Shown piece after piece: positions 47,952-55,014 of a DNA stretch of 57,861 nucleotides. The translations under genes and the position numbers were made by a program. This DNA comes from DASXYG01 sp036502625 (GTDB lineage: Bacteria; Actinomycetota; Actinomycetes; Streptosporangiales; Streptosporangiaceae): contig DASXYG010000037.1 of the NCBI GenBank assembly GCA_036502625.1, forward strand, positions 1 through 57,861. Direction: 5' to 3'. How positions within the stretch are numbered: position 1 is the stretch's first letter; every line of letters begins with the position of its first letter. The notes beneath the pieces are model-generated. The model was given only the letters and a program-made list of their open reading frames with translations, was not told the origin of the DNA and searched no databases.

Positions 47952-48443
47952 TCAGTTGGTGGTGAGGGTGGCGAGCTGGTCGGCGATCTCGCCGAGCCGG
48001 GTCGGGTCGGCGATGGGGCCGCTGGCCGCGAGCTGGCGTAGCTCGGCGACGGCTGCGGCGATGGTCTCGTGGGCCGCGGTCTCGTCGAGGTTCCGGCCGC
48101 AGTCGGCGCACGTCTCGTCGAGGTTCCGGCCGTGGTCGCACCGCGTGGTGATGCGGTAGAGCCGCATGGCCGCGTCGGCGAGGTCGTCGGCGGTGAACGT
48201 GATGGGCGGGGTTGCGAGGGTTTCGCCGTGGGCGAGGCCGCCGGGGGAGAGGTAGACGGTGCCGCGGTGCTCGGCGACGTCGGCCGCCGGGTCGTCCACG
48301 TAGACGTCGTATGTTGGGTCGTCGCCGTCCCAGCGGGTGGCGGTCACCTCGACCTGCTCGCCGTCCGGTCCCTTGGGGAAGACGCCGAATTCCTCGGCGG
48401 TGCCGTTCCGGATCTCCTCGTCGAGGTCGTCGGCGTTGATCAT
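47952..48443 (-). CDS. hypothetical protein with duplicated GRNLDET zinc motif
   Basis: 163 aa. ATG 48443 with GGGAGA upstream. Acidic beta-rich N-terminal part, then CDHGRNLDETCADCGRNLDE, an 11-residue tandem duplication carried by two identical 21-bp segments (48079-48099 and 48112-48132). The Cys/His set could bind zinc. Unknown function. Confidence 0.6.
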   Translation of the reverse strand: MINADDLDEEIRNGTAEEFGVFPKGPDGEQVEVTATRWDGDDPTYDVYVDDPAADVAEHRGTVYLSPGGLAHGETLATPPITFTADDLADAAMRLYRITTRCDHGRNLDETCADCGRNLDETAAHETIAAAVAELRQLAASGPIADPTRLGEIADQLATLTTN

Positions 48444-48472
48444 GTGGTCTCCCGGGGGGTGCGGTCGTTTGG

Positions 48473-48616
48473 TCAGCGGGTCGTCTTCGCGTGCTCGGTC
48501 TCGATGTACCACCGGACGAGCAGCCGCAGGTGGCGGAACCCGCCGTAGATACCGGCGAGAGCGAGCGCGGCGAGCACCGACGATAGGACGTCGGGGTGCA
48601 CGTACATGGTGTACAT
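48473..48616 (-). CDS. 47-aa single-span membrane protein
   Basis: ATG 48616. MYTMYVHPDVLSSVLAALAL and LAGIYGGF make one membrane span followed by a basic stretch and short charged tail. It fills the gap between larger genes on the same strand with GGAGG upstream (as CCTCC at 48624-48628). Confidence 0.5.
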   Translation of the reverse strand: MYTMYVHPDVLSSVLAALALAGIYGGFRHLRLLVRWYIETEHAKTTR

Positions 48617-48644
48617 CAGTGGTCCTCCGTGGACTGTGGGGCCA

Positions 48645-48670
48645 CGGCCCGCCCCCGGAGGGGCGGACCG
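48645..48670 (-). terminator. hairpin, probable terminator
   Basis: CGGCCCGCCCC pairs with GGGGCGGACCG apart from one C-A mismatch, loop CGGA, downstream of the 48683 gene on the minus strand. Confidence 0.5.
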
Positions 48671-48682
48671 AAGTCCGACAGG

Positions 48683-49105
48683 TCACGCGTTCGGGGCGAT
48701 CCGCAGCCCGTTGGTGGTGCGGTAGAGCCTTTCGCCGCAGTGCCGGCACCGGATGCGGGCGGAGACGGGTCGGCCGATGACCACGCCGGCGCCGTCGCGT
48801 TCCGGGCCCTCGGTCTCGTGCGTGCAGGCGGCGTCGAGCGCGGCGCGGATGATCGCCTCGGCGGCGGTCTCCGTGCTCGGCCGCTGCGCGGCCCACGCGT
48901 TGAATGCGGCGTCGGCCTCGGGGTGGCGGGCGGTCAGAGCCTCGATGATGACCATGCGGGACATGTTGGCGGCGCGGCCGTCCTCGGTGCGGGTGTTGCT
49001 GTAGTCCTCGGCCTCGGCCATGCGCAGCGCGTCGCACAGGGCGGGCGTGGTCTGTCGCTCGGCGAATGCCGTCATCTTGTCGATTGCCTGCGCGATTGTG
49101 GCCAT
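48683..49105 (-). CDS. hypothetical protein with C-terminal zinc motif
   Basis: 140 aa. ATG 49105. Helical N-terminal part (AIDKMTAFAERQTT..., MVIIEALTARHPEADAAFNA) and CRHCGERLYR near the C-terminus. Its N-terminal layout (MATIAQAID) resembles the 16386 protein (MATITPTAAQADTID...). Divergent from the antitoxin-like gene across the 49161-49182 palindrome. Confidence 0.6.
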   Translation of the reverse strand: MATIAQAIDKMTAFAERQTTPALCDALRMAEAEDYSNTRTEDGRAANMSRMVIIEALTARHPEADAAFNAWAAQRPSTETAAEAIIRAALDAACTHETEGPERDGAGVVIGRPVSARIRCRHCGERLYRTTNGLRIAPNA

Positions 49106-49160
49106 GTTGCCCTCCGGGGCGTTTGCCGGTGGCCGCCTTGCCGACCTCCGAACGTAGGAA

Positions 49161-49182
49161 CACCATAACAGTCATTATGGTG
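49161..49182. promoter_or_regulatory. operator-like palindrome between divergent genes
   Basis: CACCATAA-CAGTCA-TTATGGTG, perfect 8-bp arms, AT-rich, in the gap between 49105 (minus) and 49263 (plus). Confidence 0.5.
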
Positions 49183-49214
49183 GGAGTGAAGAGACTGCGT
49201 GAACTTTCATGGAT

Positions 49215-49256
49215 GAACATTCGCGTATGGACACGAACATTAACGTCCGCTACTGT
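49215..49256 (+). promoter_or_regulatory. promoter with GAACATT repeats, leaderless start
   Basis: -35 TGGACA (49228-49233), 17-bp spacer, -10 TACTGT (49251-49256). The expected start is at or next to the ATG 49263, so the mRNA would be leaderless; no ribosome site precedes the ATG. Direct repeats GAACATT at 49215 and 49235 (20 bp apart) flank the -35 and may be operator sites. Confidence 0.6.
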
Positions 49257-49262
49257 GTGGGC

Positions 49263-49775
49263 ATGGAACGAGAGATCAGCATCGACAAGGCGCGGCCGGA
49301 GCTCGGCCGCCTCGTCGACGACGCCGCAATCGACGGCACCATTACGTACCTGACCCGCCGCGGCCGGCGCTTCGCAGCCCTCGTGCCCCTCGCCCTCGTT
49401 GATGCGCCGGCCACGCCCATGCCGGAACTCGGCGATCACGTCGACCTGTGGGACACGCCCCGCGGGCTGATCATCGCCCGCGGCTTCGACGCCTTGTACC
49501 TGTTGCCGACCGGCTACCTCGGCCGGTTCGCCGCCGACGCTGCGGCGTGGACCGACGCGGGCACGCTCGCCCCGCCGGTCGACGGCGTGGTGCCCGTCGA
49601 GTTCGAGGCAGTCACGGACGCCACGACGCCGGCGAGCTGGTCCCCGGAGGATGGCGTCGTGGTGCTCGTCGATAACGAGGTCGACGCCGAGGGGTACACG
49701 ATGACGGCCGCGGCCCGCCGGTACCTCGGATACGAGGATGCCGCCCGCGTTCATCCTGATGCTGCCGCCGAGTGA
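49263..49775 (+). CDS. Phd/YefM-type antitoxin domain protein
   Basis: 170 aa. ATG 49263. Residues ~3-45 match the Phd/YefM antitoxin N-terminal domain (ISIDKARPELGRLVDDA, then TYLTRRGRRFAALVPL). The remainder is unlike a short toxin-binding tail: ~120 residues of mixed fold (LWDTPRGLIIARGFDALYLL). No toxin gene is recognised next to it; the following gene is unrelated to known toxins. A solitary antitoxin could regulate transcription or neutralise a host toxin. Confidence 0.7.
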   Translation: MEREISIDKARPELGRLVDDAAIDGTITYLTRRGRRFAALVPLALVDAPATPMPELGDHVDLWDTPRGLIIARGFDALYLLPTGYLGRFAADAAAWTDAGTLAPPVDGVVPVEFEAVTDATTPASWSPEDGVVVLVDNEVDAEGYTMTAAARRYLGYEDAARVHPDAAAE

Positions 49776-49819
49776 CACACCCCCGCGCCACGATGGACAC
49801 CCACACCACGGAGGACACC

Positions 49820-50386
49820 ATGACCAGTAACGCGACCACCACGTACGTGTTAACGATCGTGCGCGGCGAGCAGCCCGACGGCACCGGCGGCGAGTTCGGC
49901 AACCCGAACGAAACGCCCTACCTCGCGGACGTGCCGGACGAGGTGCACGCCTGGTTTGCGGCGAACGGCGTCCAGGAGGACGACCCGGACGTCTGGGTGC
50001 TCGTGACCCGTGCCGAGGACGTCGAGCACGCGCCGATCTGCGCGACGAACGTGATCGCTTCCCGCGAGATCACCGTCGACGACACGACCGAGATCTACAG
50101 CAACACCGGCGGGCGCGGCCTCGGCTCTTACCCGCTGCTCGACCGGGTGCAGGAGCTCATCCCGGACCGGGAGGAGGCGCACGCCTGGATCTGGTCAACG
50201 ATCGATCAGCTCGCCGGGATCGGCGAACAGCCGATCATCAGCGAGCGGCCCGTACGCCCCGAGCTGCTGACGTACAACCCCCGTGACCTGGACGTCGACT
50301 ACTGGTACACGATCAGCCAGGCCACCGCGGACGAGATCGTCGAGGCCATCACCGCGGGCTTCGCTACCAGTGACGACCTGGACTAG
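49820..50386 (+). CDS. hypothetical protein with early TTA codon
   Basis: 188 aa. ATG 49820 with GGAGGA six bases upstream. Codon 11 is TTA (49850-49852), a bldA-dependent signal in Streptomyces. Acidic alpha/beta protein with WAATAAAG-free, fairly even composition and segments AWFAANGVQEDDPDVWVLVT and AHAWIWSTIDQLAGI. No family recognised. Ends 14 bp before a terminator, which isolates the downstream array. Confidence 0.6.
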   Translation: MTSNATTTYVLTIVRGEQPDGTGGEFGNPNETPYLADVPDEVHAWFAANGVQEDDPDVWVLVTRAEDVEHAPICATNVIASREITVDDTTEIYSNTGGRGLGSYPLLDRVQELIPDREEAHAWIWSTIDQLAGIGEQPIISERPVRPELLTYNPRDLDVDYWYTISQATADEIVEAITAGFATSDDLD

Positions 50387-50400
50387 CCCCGGGACATGCG

Positions 50401-50430
50401 AAGGGCCTCCCCCTGAGGGGGGAGGCCCTT
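50401..50430 (+). terminator. terminator on the left side of the CRISPR-like array
   Basis: Perfect 13-bp stem AAGGGCCTCCCCC / GGGGGAGGCCCTT with TGAG loop, immediately before the first repeat. Confidence 0.85.
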
Positions 50431-50707
50431 CCGCTATCCCCACGGGTGTGGGGCGGTGGTTCCCTCGTGCTAGCCAATCACGGGCCATCCCCGCAGGTGC
50501 GGGGAGCAGTGATGCAACCTTGCCCGATCTGGACCAACCCCGCAGGCGCGGGGAGCAGCGATCCGATCGACCTGACAGGCGGATCATCCCCGCGTGCGCG
50601 GGGAGCAGTTCATCGAGCGAACTCGCGAACGGACCATCCCCGCAGACGCGGGGAGCACACCTAGACGAACCTGACATAAGGGTCATCCCCGCAGGCGCGG
50701 GGAGCAG
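50431..50707 (-). CRISPR. CRISPR-like array, type I-E-like repeats with short spacers, no cas genes
   Basis: Six 28-bp repeats start at 50431, 50482, 50531, 50581, 50631 and 50680 (period 49-51). Five have CCCCGC-N4-GCGGGG then AGCA; loops are AGGT, AGGC, GTGC, AGAC, AGGC. The left-most copy is degenerate but keeps its stem by paired change (CCCCAC...GTGGGG). Spacers are only 21-23 bp and unrelated to each other, apart from short CCTGACA overlap. Repeat form matches actinomycete type I-E repeats, whose normal period is about 61. Strand is set by handle position (ATGGTCC-like at the 3' end on the minus strand) and by the degenerate distal repeat. Confidence 0.8.
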
Positions 50708-50935
50708 AACGGGAACCACGCTACACGCCGCACCCGCCCGCCGGAAGACACTCCCGGGATGCACGAACGCCCCGACCGTACGGGCAGTCGGGGCGTTCGC
50801 ACCCTCGGGGGCGTCACATCGGATGATCACCCGGTGAGGGGCTCCCACGGGGCGGGCGGTGACCGTGTACGAGCGAGGCTGATGTCGCTGGTGTACTGGA
50901 GTCTCCGCCCGCCGGGAGCGTTCGGGGGGCGCCGG
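50708..50935. other. gap to the right of the array: possible leader and terminator, otherwise empty
   Basis: 50708-50763 could be a leader for a leftward transcript: on the minus strand TTCCGG and TAGCGT lie 17 bp apart, a weak promoter. 50764-50799 is a hairpin. 50800-50935 shows no convincing gene. Confidence 0.4.
50764..50799 (-). terminator. terminator on the right side of the CRISPR-like array
   Basis: Perfect 13-bp stem CGAACGCCCCGAC / GTCGGGGCGTTCG. It would stop leftward transcription from the 50936-51304 gene before it reaches the array. Confidence 0.8.
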
Positions 50936-51304
50936 TCAGGCCGGCGCGGGTTCGTCTCCGCCGGTGTCGTCCTGCGTGAGGCCGGACAGGGCGCCGATCG
51001 TGGTCCGGTACCGGGTCGCGTGTTCTAGCGCCGGTTCGAGCGCCGCGTCGAGGTCGTTCAGGGCACCGGCGGCGCGGCCCACCTGATCCTTGGGGCTGTC
51101 CGCGGTGTCGCTGAACAGCACCTGCCGCATCGGTAGCCCGTCGACGGCGTTCGCCAGCCCGCCGGCGAGGTCGTCGAGCTTCCCGACGAGCGTCACGAGG
51201 AGGTCGGCGGCCTCGCGGGCGTCGTCGAGCGTGAGCGGCTTGCCGGGGTTCGTCCGGTCGTATCCGGCGAGGGCGTCGGCGGCTTGTCTCAGGTGATCCA
51301 TCAT
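50936..51304 (-). CDS. hypothetical helical protein
   Basis: 122 aa. ATG 51304 (MMDHLRQAADALAGY). Entirely helical pattern with LVTLVGKLDDLAGGLANAVD and an acidic C-terminus. Looks like a small four-helix or coiled protein. The upstream 51305-51554 region is GC-rich with no visible gene. Role unknown. Confidence 0.6.
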   Translation of the reverse strand: MMDHLRQAADALAGYDRTNPGKPLTLDDAREAADLLVTLVGKLDDLAGGLANAVDGLPMRQVLFSDTADSPKDQVGRAAGALNDLDAALEPALEHATRYRTTIGALSGLTQDDTGGDEPAPA

Positions 51305-51554
51305 CGTGGGCGTCCTGGTCCTGGTCGCGTACGGGGTGGGCGGGGTGCGGTGGGTGTGCACGGGTCCAGGCGACCCACCGCACCCCGGGTTGCGCCGCGC
51401 GTTCCGGTGTCGCCTGCCCGGGGGTCGACCGGGGGTGGCACGCGCGGCGCGGGAGGGGGCAGGCGTCCGGCGACCAGCCAGGCCGTTCGTTGGGCGCCCG
51501 CCCGCGGGTTGGGGGGCGCGGCCGGTGTGCGAAGGTCCGGGCACGCCCCCCTGC

Positions 51555-51851
51555 TCAGGTGCTCGGACCGTCCCCCGGCCCGAGCATCCGGGCAGCTCTG
51601 GCGGCGGCCATGCCGGGGATGGTGGCCGGGCCGAGGACCACGGGGGGTCCGTCGTCGTCGATGTCCGCGACGTAGGCGAGGCGGACGACGACGTTGCGGT
51701 AGTCGCGGGGGACGCTCTTGTCCGTCGCGAAGACGCCGACGCGATCCCCGGGGAGCGCGCCGTGGCCGATCCCGTCCGGCAGGTGCTCGGTGAACGCGTC
51801 CATGAGCGCGGCGGCGCTGCTCTGCGTGGGCACGTCGTGGCTGGTCGTCAT
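51555..51851 (-). CDS. small hypothetical protein controlled by the XRE region
   Basis: 98 aa. ATG 51851. MTTSHDVPTQSSAAALMDAF start, beta-like middle (RNVVVRLAYVADIDDDGPPV) and helical end. It follows the XRE gene on the same strand and a pair of operator-like palindromes lies in its upstream gap, the arrangement of many Streptomyces XRE-small-protein pairs. Confidence 0.6.
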   Translation of the reverse strand: MTTSHDVPTQSSAAALMDAFTEHLPDGIGHGALPGDRVGVFATDKSVPRDYRNVVVRLAYVADIDDDGPPVVLGPATIPGMAAARAARMLGPGDGPST

Positions 51852-51887
51852 GGGTGCTAATCCTGCCGACCTGCGCCGCGTTGACCA

Positions 51888-51945
51888 GGGACGCCGTGTC
51901 CTAGCCGCGCGGTTTTCTCAGGTGCCGGTAGGACGCGACGTCCTA
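51888..51945. promoter_or_regulatory. pair of GGACG-type palindromic operators
   Basis: GGACGCCGTGTCCTA (51889-51903) and the perfect TAGGACG-CGA-CGTCCTA (51929-51945). Centres are 42 bp apart, four helical turns. Located between the XRE gene and the 98-aa gene. Confidence 0.5.
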
Positions 51946-53157
51946 TCACTGCATGTCAAGGCTGCGCATGAGTGATCGCAGGTCAGGGGTGAGGCGCCGC
52001 TCCCGCTCGGCCAGGTCCTCGACAACGGCGCGCGCGATCGGCTGGTGCCGGAACCACACGGCGCCGGACGCGTTCCGCGCCTCGCGCATGGTCGCGGTCG
52101 CCGCCTTGTGGTGGCGGGCGTCCAGGTGCGAACGCCCGACGTCGAGGAGGTGCGCCCCCACGCTGATGCCTTTCAGGTCGCTGCGGTCGAGGTGCCGGGC
52201 GACGTCGAGCGCTCGGCCCGGTTCGCGCATCACCGACCAGGCGTGCGCCGCCTGCATCCGGGCGCTTGTCGGGCCAAACGCTGTCTCGTACACGTCGACG
52301 CGGCGGCCGAGGCGCTCGCCGGCGGCGAGCGCCGTAGCGATCAGGTCGGACACGTCCCGCTCGGCTGCGGCCCGCGGCGCGAGCGCGGTCACGAGCAGGT
52401 TCCCGTACGTCGCGATGTGGTGGGCCGGTGCGGAAAACGACGGCTCGATGCGGGTCGCGACGTCGGTCGCGACCCGCTCGGCCTCGTCGAAACGCCCTTG
52501 GTGGAGCATCACCCATGACGCCGTTCCTGTGACGGTCGCCCACTGGTGCTCGTCGTCCCCGGTCTCGGCGGCCCGCATCGCACGCTCGGCGGCGACGAGG
52601 CCGAGGTCGTCGCGGCCAACCTGCGTGAGTAGGCAGGCCGCGAGCTGGTACGCCTGCGCCAGCGAGCCGGCCGCGGCGGGTCCTGCCGTGCGGGCGCAGA
52701 GCCGCGCCTCGCCGATCAGCGCGGGGAGCGCCCCGGCCAAACCCTCGAAATCGCCCGACCAGTACCGGCGCCATCCGGCGGCGATGGTGCCGCGCAGCTC
52801 GGCGACGCCGGTCGGGTCTCCGGTGTCGGCGGGGTCGATGCCGGGCAGGTGGTCGATCCTGGTGAGGGCGTCCCGGATGGCCACGATGGCGGGCCCGTCG
52901 TCGCCGTGTGCGAGCCGCGGCCGGCGGCCGGTCAGGTCGGACAGGTCGACGTCCAGGGCATCCGCGAGCGCCGAAAGGGTCGAGAGCCGCGCGGACTGGC
53001 GGCGGCCCTGCTCCAATTTCGCGATGACGTCGCGGGACTTGTCGGCGCGCTCGGCTAGCTGGTCTTGGGTCAGGTGAGCGTCGCGGCGCAGCGACCGCAG
53101 CCGGTCGCCGATCGGGGCGTCTGCGGGAAGGGGGCGCGTGTTACGGTCGGGGGGCAT
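51946..53157 (-). CDS. XRE-family regulator with TPR-like C-terminal domain
   Basis: 403 aa. ATG 53157. N-terminal Cro/C1-type HTH (RLRSLRRDAHLTQDQLAERA then DVIAKLEQGRRQ, residues ~18-65). The long C-terminal part is helical repeats (SLAQAYQLAACLLTQVGRDD, FDEAERVATDVATRI) like those of Streptomyces XRE regulators that sense small molecules or peptides. The adjacent small gene and palindromes suggest a regulator-target pair. Confidence 0.8.
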   Translation of the reverse strand: MPPDRNTRPLPADAPIGDRLRSLRRDAHLTQDQLAERADKSRDVIAKLEQGRRQSARLSTLSALADALDVDLSDLTGRRPRLAHGDDGPAIVAIRDALTRIDHLPGIDPADTGDPTGVAELRGTIAAGWRRYWSGDFEGLAGALPALIGEARLCARTAGPAAAGSLAQAYQLAACLLTQVGRDDLGLVAAERAMRAAETGDDEHQWATVTGTASWVMLHQGRFDEAERVATDVATRIEPSFSAPAHHIATYGNLLVTALAPRAAAERDVSDLIATALAAGERLGRRVDVYETAFGPTSARMQAAHAWSVMREPGRALDVARHLDRSDLKGISVGAHLLDVGRSHLDARHHKAATATMREARNASGAVWFRHQPIARAVVEDLAERERRLTPDLRSLMRSLDMQ

Positions 53158-53221
53158 CGGCCCGGTCCTCTCGTGGGTGGCGTGGTAACCCCCACGGTAG
53201 GCGCCGGGCCTCTTACATGTC

Positions 53222-53257
53222 AGCGCCCCGCCGGGGGAACGGTCCCGGCGGGGCGCT
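53222..53257 (-). terminator. terminator of the tra/spd operon
   Basis: AGCGCCCCGCCGGG / CCCGGCGGGGCGCT, 14-bp stem, placed after the last small membrane-protein gene. Confidence 0.8.
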
Positions 53258-53281
53258 GTTGCGCGCGGTGCGGCGCGCGGT

Positions 53282-53479
53282 CTACCGGCGGAGCAACAGA
53301 ATCCGGGCGACCGCGCAGACGCCCGCGGCGAGCGCGATCACGGTTGCGATGATCCGCCAGCGCGGCGACGCGATCGCCAGGCCGAGCGCTACACCAAGCA
53401 CCCCCAACGGGGCCAAGGTGAGGCAAAGGGCACCGAGCCGGACGCCCCCGCGATCGGGTGCGCGTGGTGGGATATGCAT
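53282..53479 (-). CDS. small Spd-like membrane protein
   Basis: 65 aa. ATG 53479. Two hydrophobic segments (LGALCLTLAPLGVLGVALGL and IIATVIALAAGVCAVARILL) joined by a short polar stretch, with basic ends. Last gene of the leftward transfer region; a spread function is inferred from place and topology. An intervening hairpin (53508-53545) may lower its expression. Confidence 0.6.
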   Translation of the reverse strand: MHIPPRAPDRGGVRLGALCLTLAPLGVLGVALGLAIASPRWRIIATVIALAAGVCAVARILLLRR

Positions 53480-53507
53480 ACCGGCCTTCCGTGAGGGGGT
53501 TCGGTAA

Positions 53508-53545
53508 GGCGGGCCCGGGGTGCTGTCCAGGCGACCGGGCCCGCC
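53508..53545 (-). terminator. hairpin between DUF2637 and last spd-like gene
   Basis: GGCGGGCCCGG / CCGGGCCCGCC, 11-bp perfect stem. May attenuate transcription into the last gene. Confidence 0.65.
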
Positions 53546-53579
53546 CTCTTCGTGTTACTGCGTCCGTTCGTTGTATCGC

Positions 53580-54869
53580 TCACACGGTGGCGAGCGCAGC
53601 ATCGTCCCTGGCCGTCGCACGCGGGTGCGCGGCCCGGAGGACGCTCGCACAGCGGTCCAATTCGCCGTTGCCTCCGGTGATTCCGGCATCACGCAGCGAA
53701 TCGCGTGATACGTACCGGCCGGAACTGGTCAGGTTCTTTCCTGCTCTGATCAGGTCGGGAATCTTCGCGTCGTCCGTGATCTTGGACAACTCCCCCGCCG
53801 TACGGTCGTCCGTCCACCGCTCCCCGCTTGGATCGTCCGCGCCGTCGTCCACGGGGTCGCCGTCGGCGGGCGGCTGTACGGCGCCGAGGTGGCGGCCGGC
53901 GGACGCCGACGCCGTACCGTCCGTGCCGTCGTCTGGACGTCCACGCTCTGCCCACTCGGCGACCAGGCGGGCGGCGTAGTCGCGCAGCGCCTCGGGCTCG
54001 ACCCAGGGCATGACATCGGCGAGCACCGCCGCAATCGCGGACGCGTCCATGCCCTGGTCAAGCAGCGCGCGCACGGCGGCGAACTGCTCGCCTTCGTCGG
54101 ACTGCGGACGTTCGTCCACGTTCGTCCGGACGACCGGTGCCGGGGCGCCGTCCGGGAGCTCCGGCGCACCCACGGGCGCGTCATCGGCGGCCACCGCGGC
54201 GCGGGCCGCGGCCAGGTTGACGCGGGCGCGGACAAGCCGCCCGGACGTTCCCGCGGACATGTCCGCGAGGGTGACGGCGAGACGCGCGCGGGCCCGCGCG
54301 GCGCGGCGCCGGCCACCCCACAGCGGCCACGAGGCGACGCGCGCGGACAGCCGCGCGGCGGCGTCCGCGGACAAGTCGACCGGCTCGACGTCCGCGCTCT
54401 CCGCGCTGTCCGTACGGTCGTCGACGGGCTCGGCGGCGCGGCGCGCGATGACCCGCTTGGCGAGCTGCAACCCGAGGACGAGGCCGAGCCACGCGGCGAC
54501 CGGCGGCACGGCCGCGGTGCCGTGCACGGTGGCGCCGCCGGCGACGTGCCCCACGTTCCCGGCGATGCTCACGACGAGGCCGCCGATGGTGACGCCCCAC
54601 GCGAGCAGGCGCCCGGACCAATCCCACCGCTCGATCACCGCGACCAAGAGAGTCAGCTCTCCGACCAGGATGAACGTATCCACCTGCAACGGCCAGGCGA
54701 TCGCCCACGCGCCGGAGAGCCCGTGCTCAGCGGCCCATTCGTACAGGCCGCGGTACGACTCGGCGAACGCCACGCCGTCGAGCGCGGCGACCGCCAAGGC
54801 GACGGCGGCCAGGGCGACGGTACGCAGCGCGCGGAGGGTGCGCGGTACCGCGGTGAGGGTGCTATTCAT
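53580..54869 (-). CDS. DUF2637 membrane protein (Streptomyces plasmid transfer/spread type)
   Basis: 429 aa. ATG 54869 with GAAAGGG upstream; earlier in-frame starts would run through the repeat region and are rejected. Four hydrophobic segments in the first ~130 residues (VALAAVALAVAALDGVAFAE, WAIAWPLQVDTFILVGELTL and following) define DUF2637. The soluble C-terminal ~290 residues include a winged-helix-like end (IPDLIRAGKNLTSSGRYVSR). Such proteins accompany TraB on actinobacterial plasmids and may work in spread or replication control. Confidence 0.78.
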   Translation of the reverse strand: MNSTLTAVPRTLRALRTVALAAVALAVAALDGVAFAESYRGLYEWAAEHGLSGAWAIAWPLQVDTFILVGELTLLVAVIERWDWSGRLLAWGVTIGGLVVSIAGNVGHVAGGATVHGTAAVPPVAAWLGLVLGLQLAKRVIARRAAEPVDDRTDSAESADVEPVDLSADAAARLSARVASWPLWGGRRRAARARARLAVTLADMSAGTSGRLVRARVNLAAARAAVAADDAPVGAPELPDGAPAPVVRTNVDERPQSDEGEQFAAVRALLDQGMDASAIAAVLADVMPWVEPEALRDYAARLVAEWAERGRPDDGTDGTASASAGRHLGAVQPPADGDPVDDGADDPSGERWTDDRTAGELSKITDDAKIPDLIRAGKNLTSSGRYVSRDSLRDAGITGGNGELDRCASVLRAAHPRATARDDAALATV

Positions 54870-54884
54870 GCTGCCCTTTCCAGG

Positions 54885-55008
54885 GTGATGTGACGGTGCG
54901 TGTTGTGACTGTGAGCTGTGACTGTGACCGTGATCCGTGCTGGTAGATACCCCCACGTCACACCCGTACGGGGCGCGCGCGGAGATCACAGTCACAGCTC
55001 ACAGTCAC
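54885..55008. other. inverted GTGACTGTGA repeats, candidate clt/TraB recognition locus
   Basis: A perfect 23-bp inverted repeat (54905-54927 and 54986-55008) with a 58-bp loop. Each arm holds two copies of GTGACTGTGA, 13 bp apart (the right arm in reverse). Further GTGAC and GTGA copies lie at 54890 and 54924-54933. Directly downstream of the traB stop, where the pSVH1-type clt locus with TraB-binding repeats lies. Sequence differs from known recognition sites, as expected because they are plasmid-specific. Confidence 0.55.
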
Positions 55009-55014
55009 GGATAG

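Noticed and set aside
50283..50837. Open plus-strand frame running through the CRISPR-like array
   Set aside because: Composition follows the repeats; it overlaps terminators and has no plausible start signal.
51305..51554. Open frames in the 250-bp GC-rich gap
   Set aside because: Low-complexity Gly/Arg/Pro translations on both strands, no ribosome sites, no coupling to neighbours.
53580..54995. Longer DUF2637 protein with His/Ser-rich extension
   Set aside because: The extension is the translated GTGACTGTGA repeat region and has no ribosome site; ATG 54869 has GAAAGGG.
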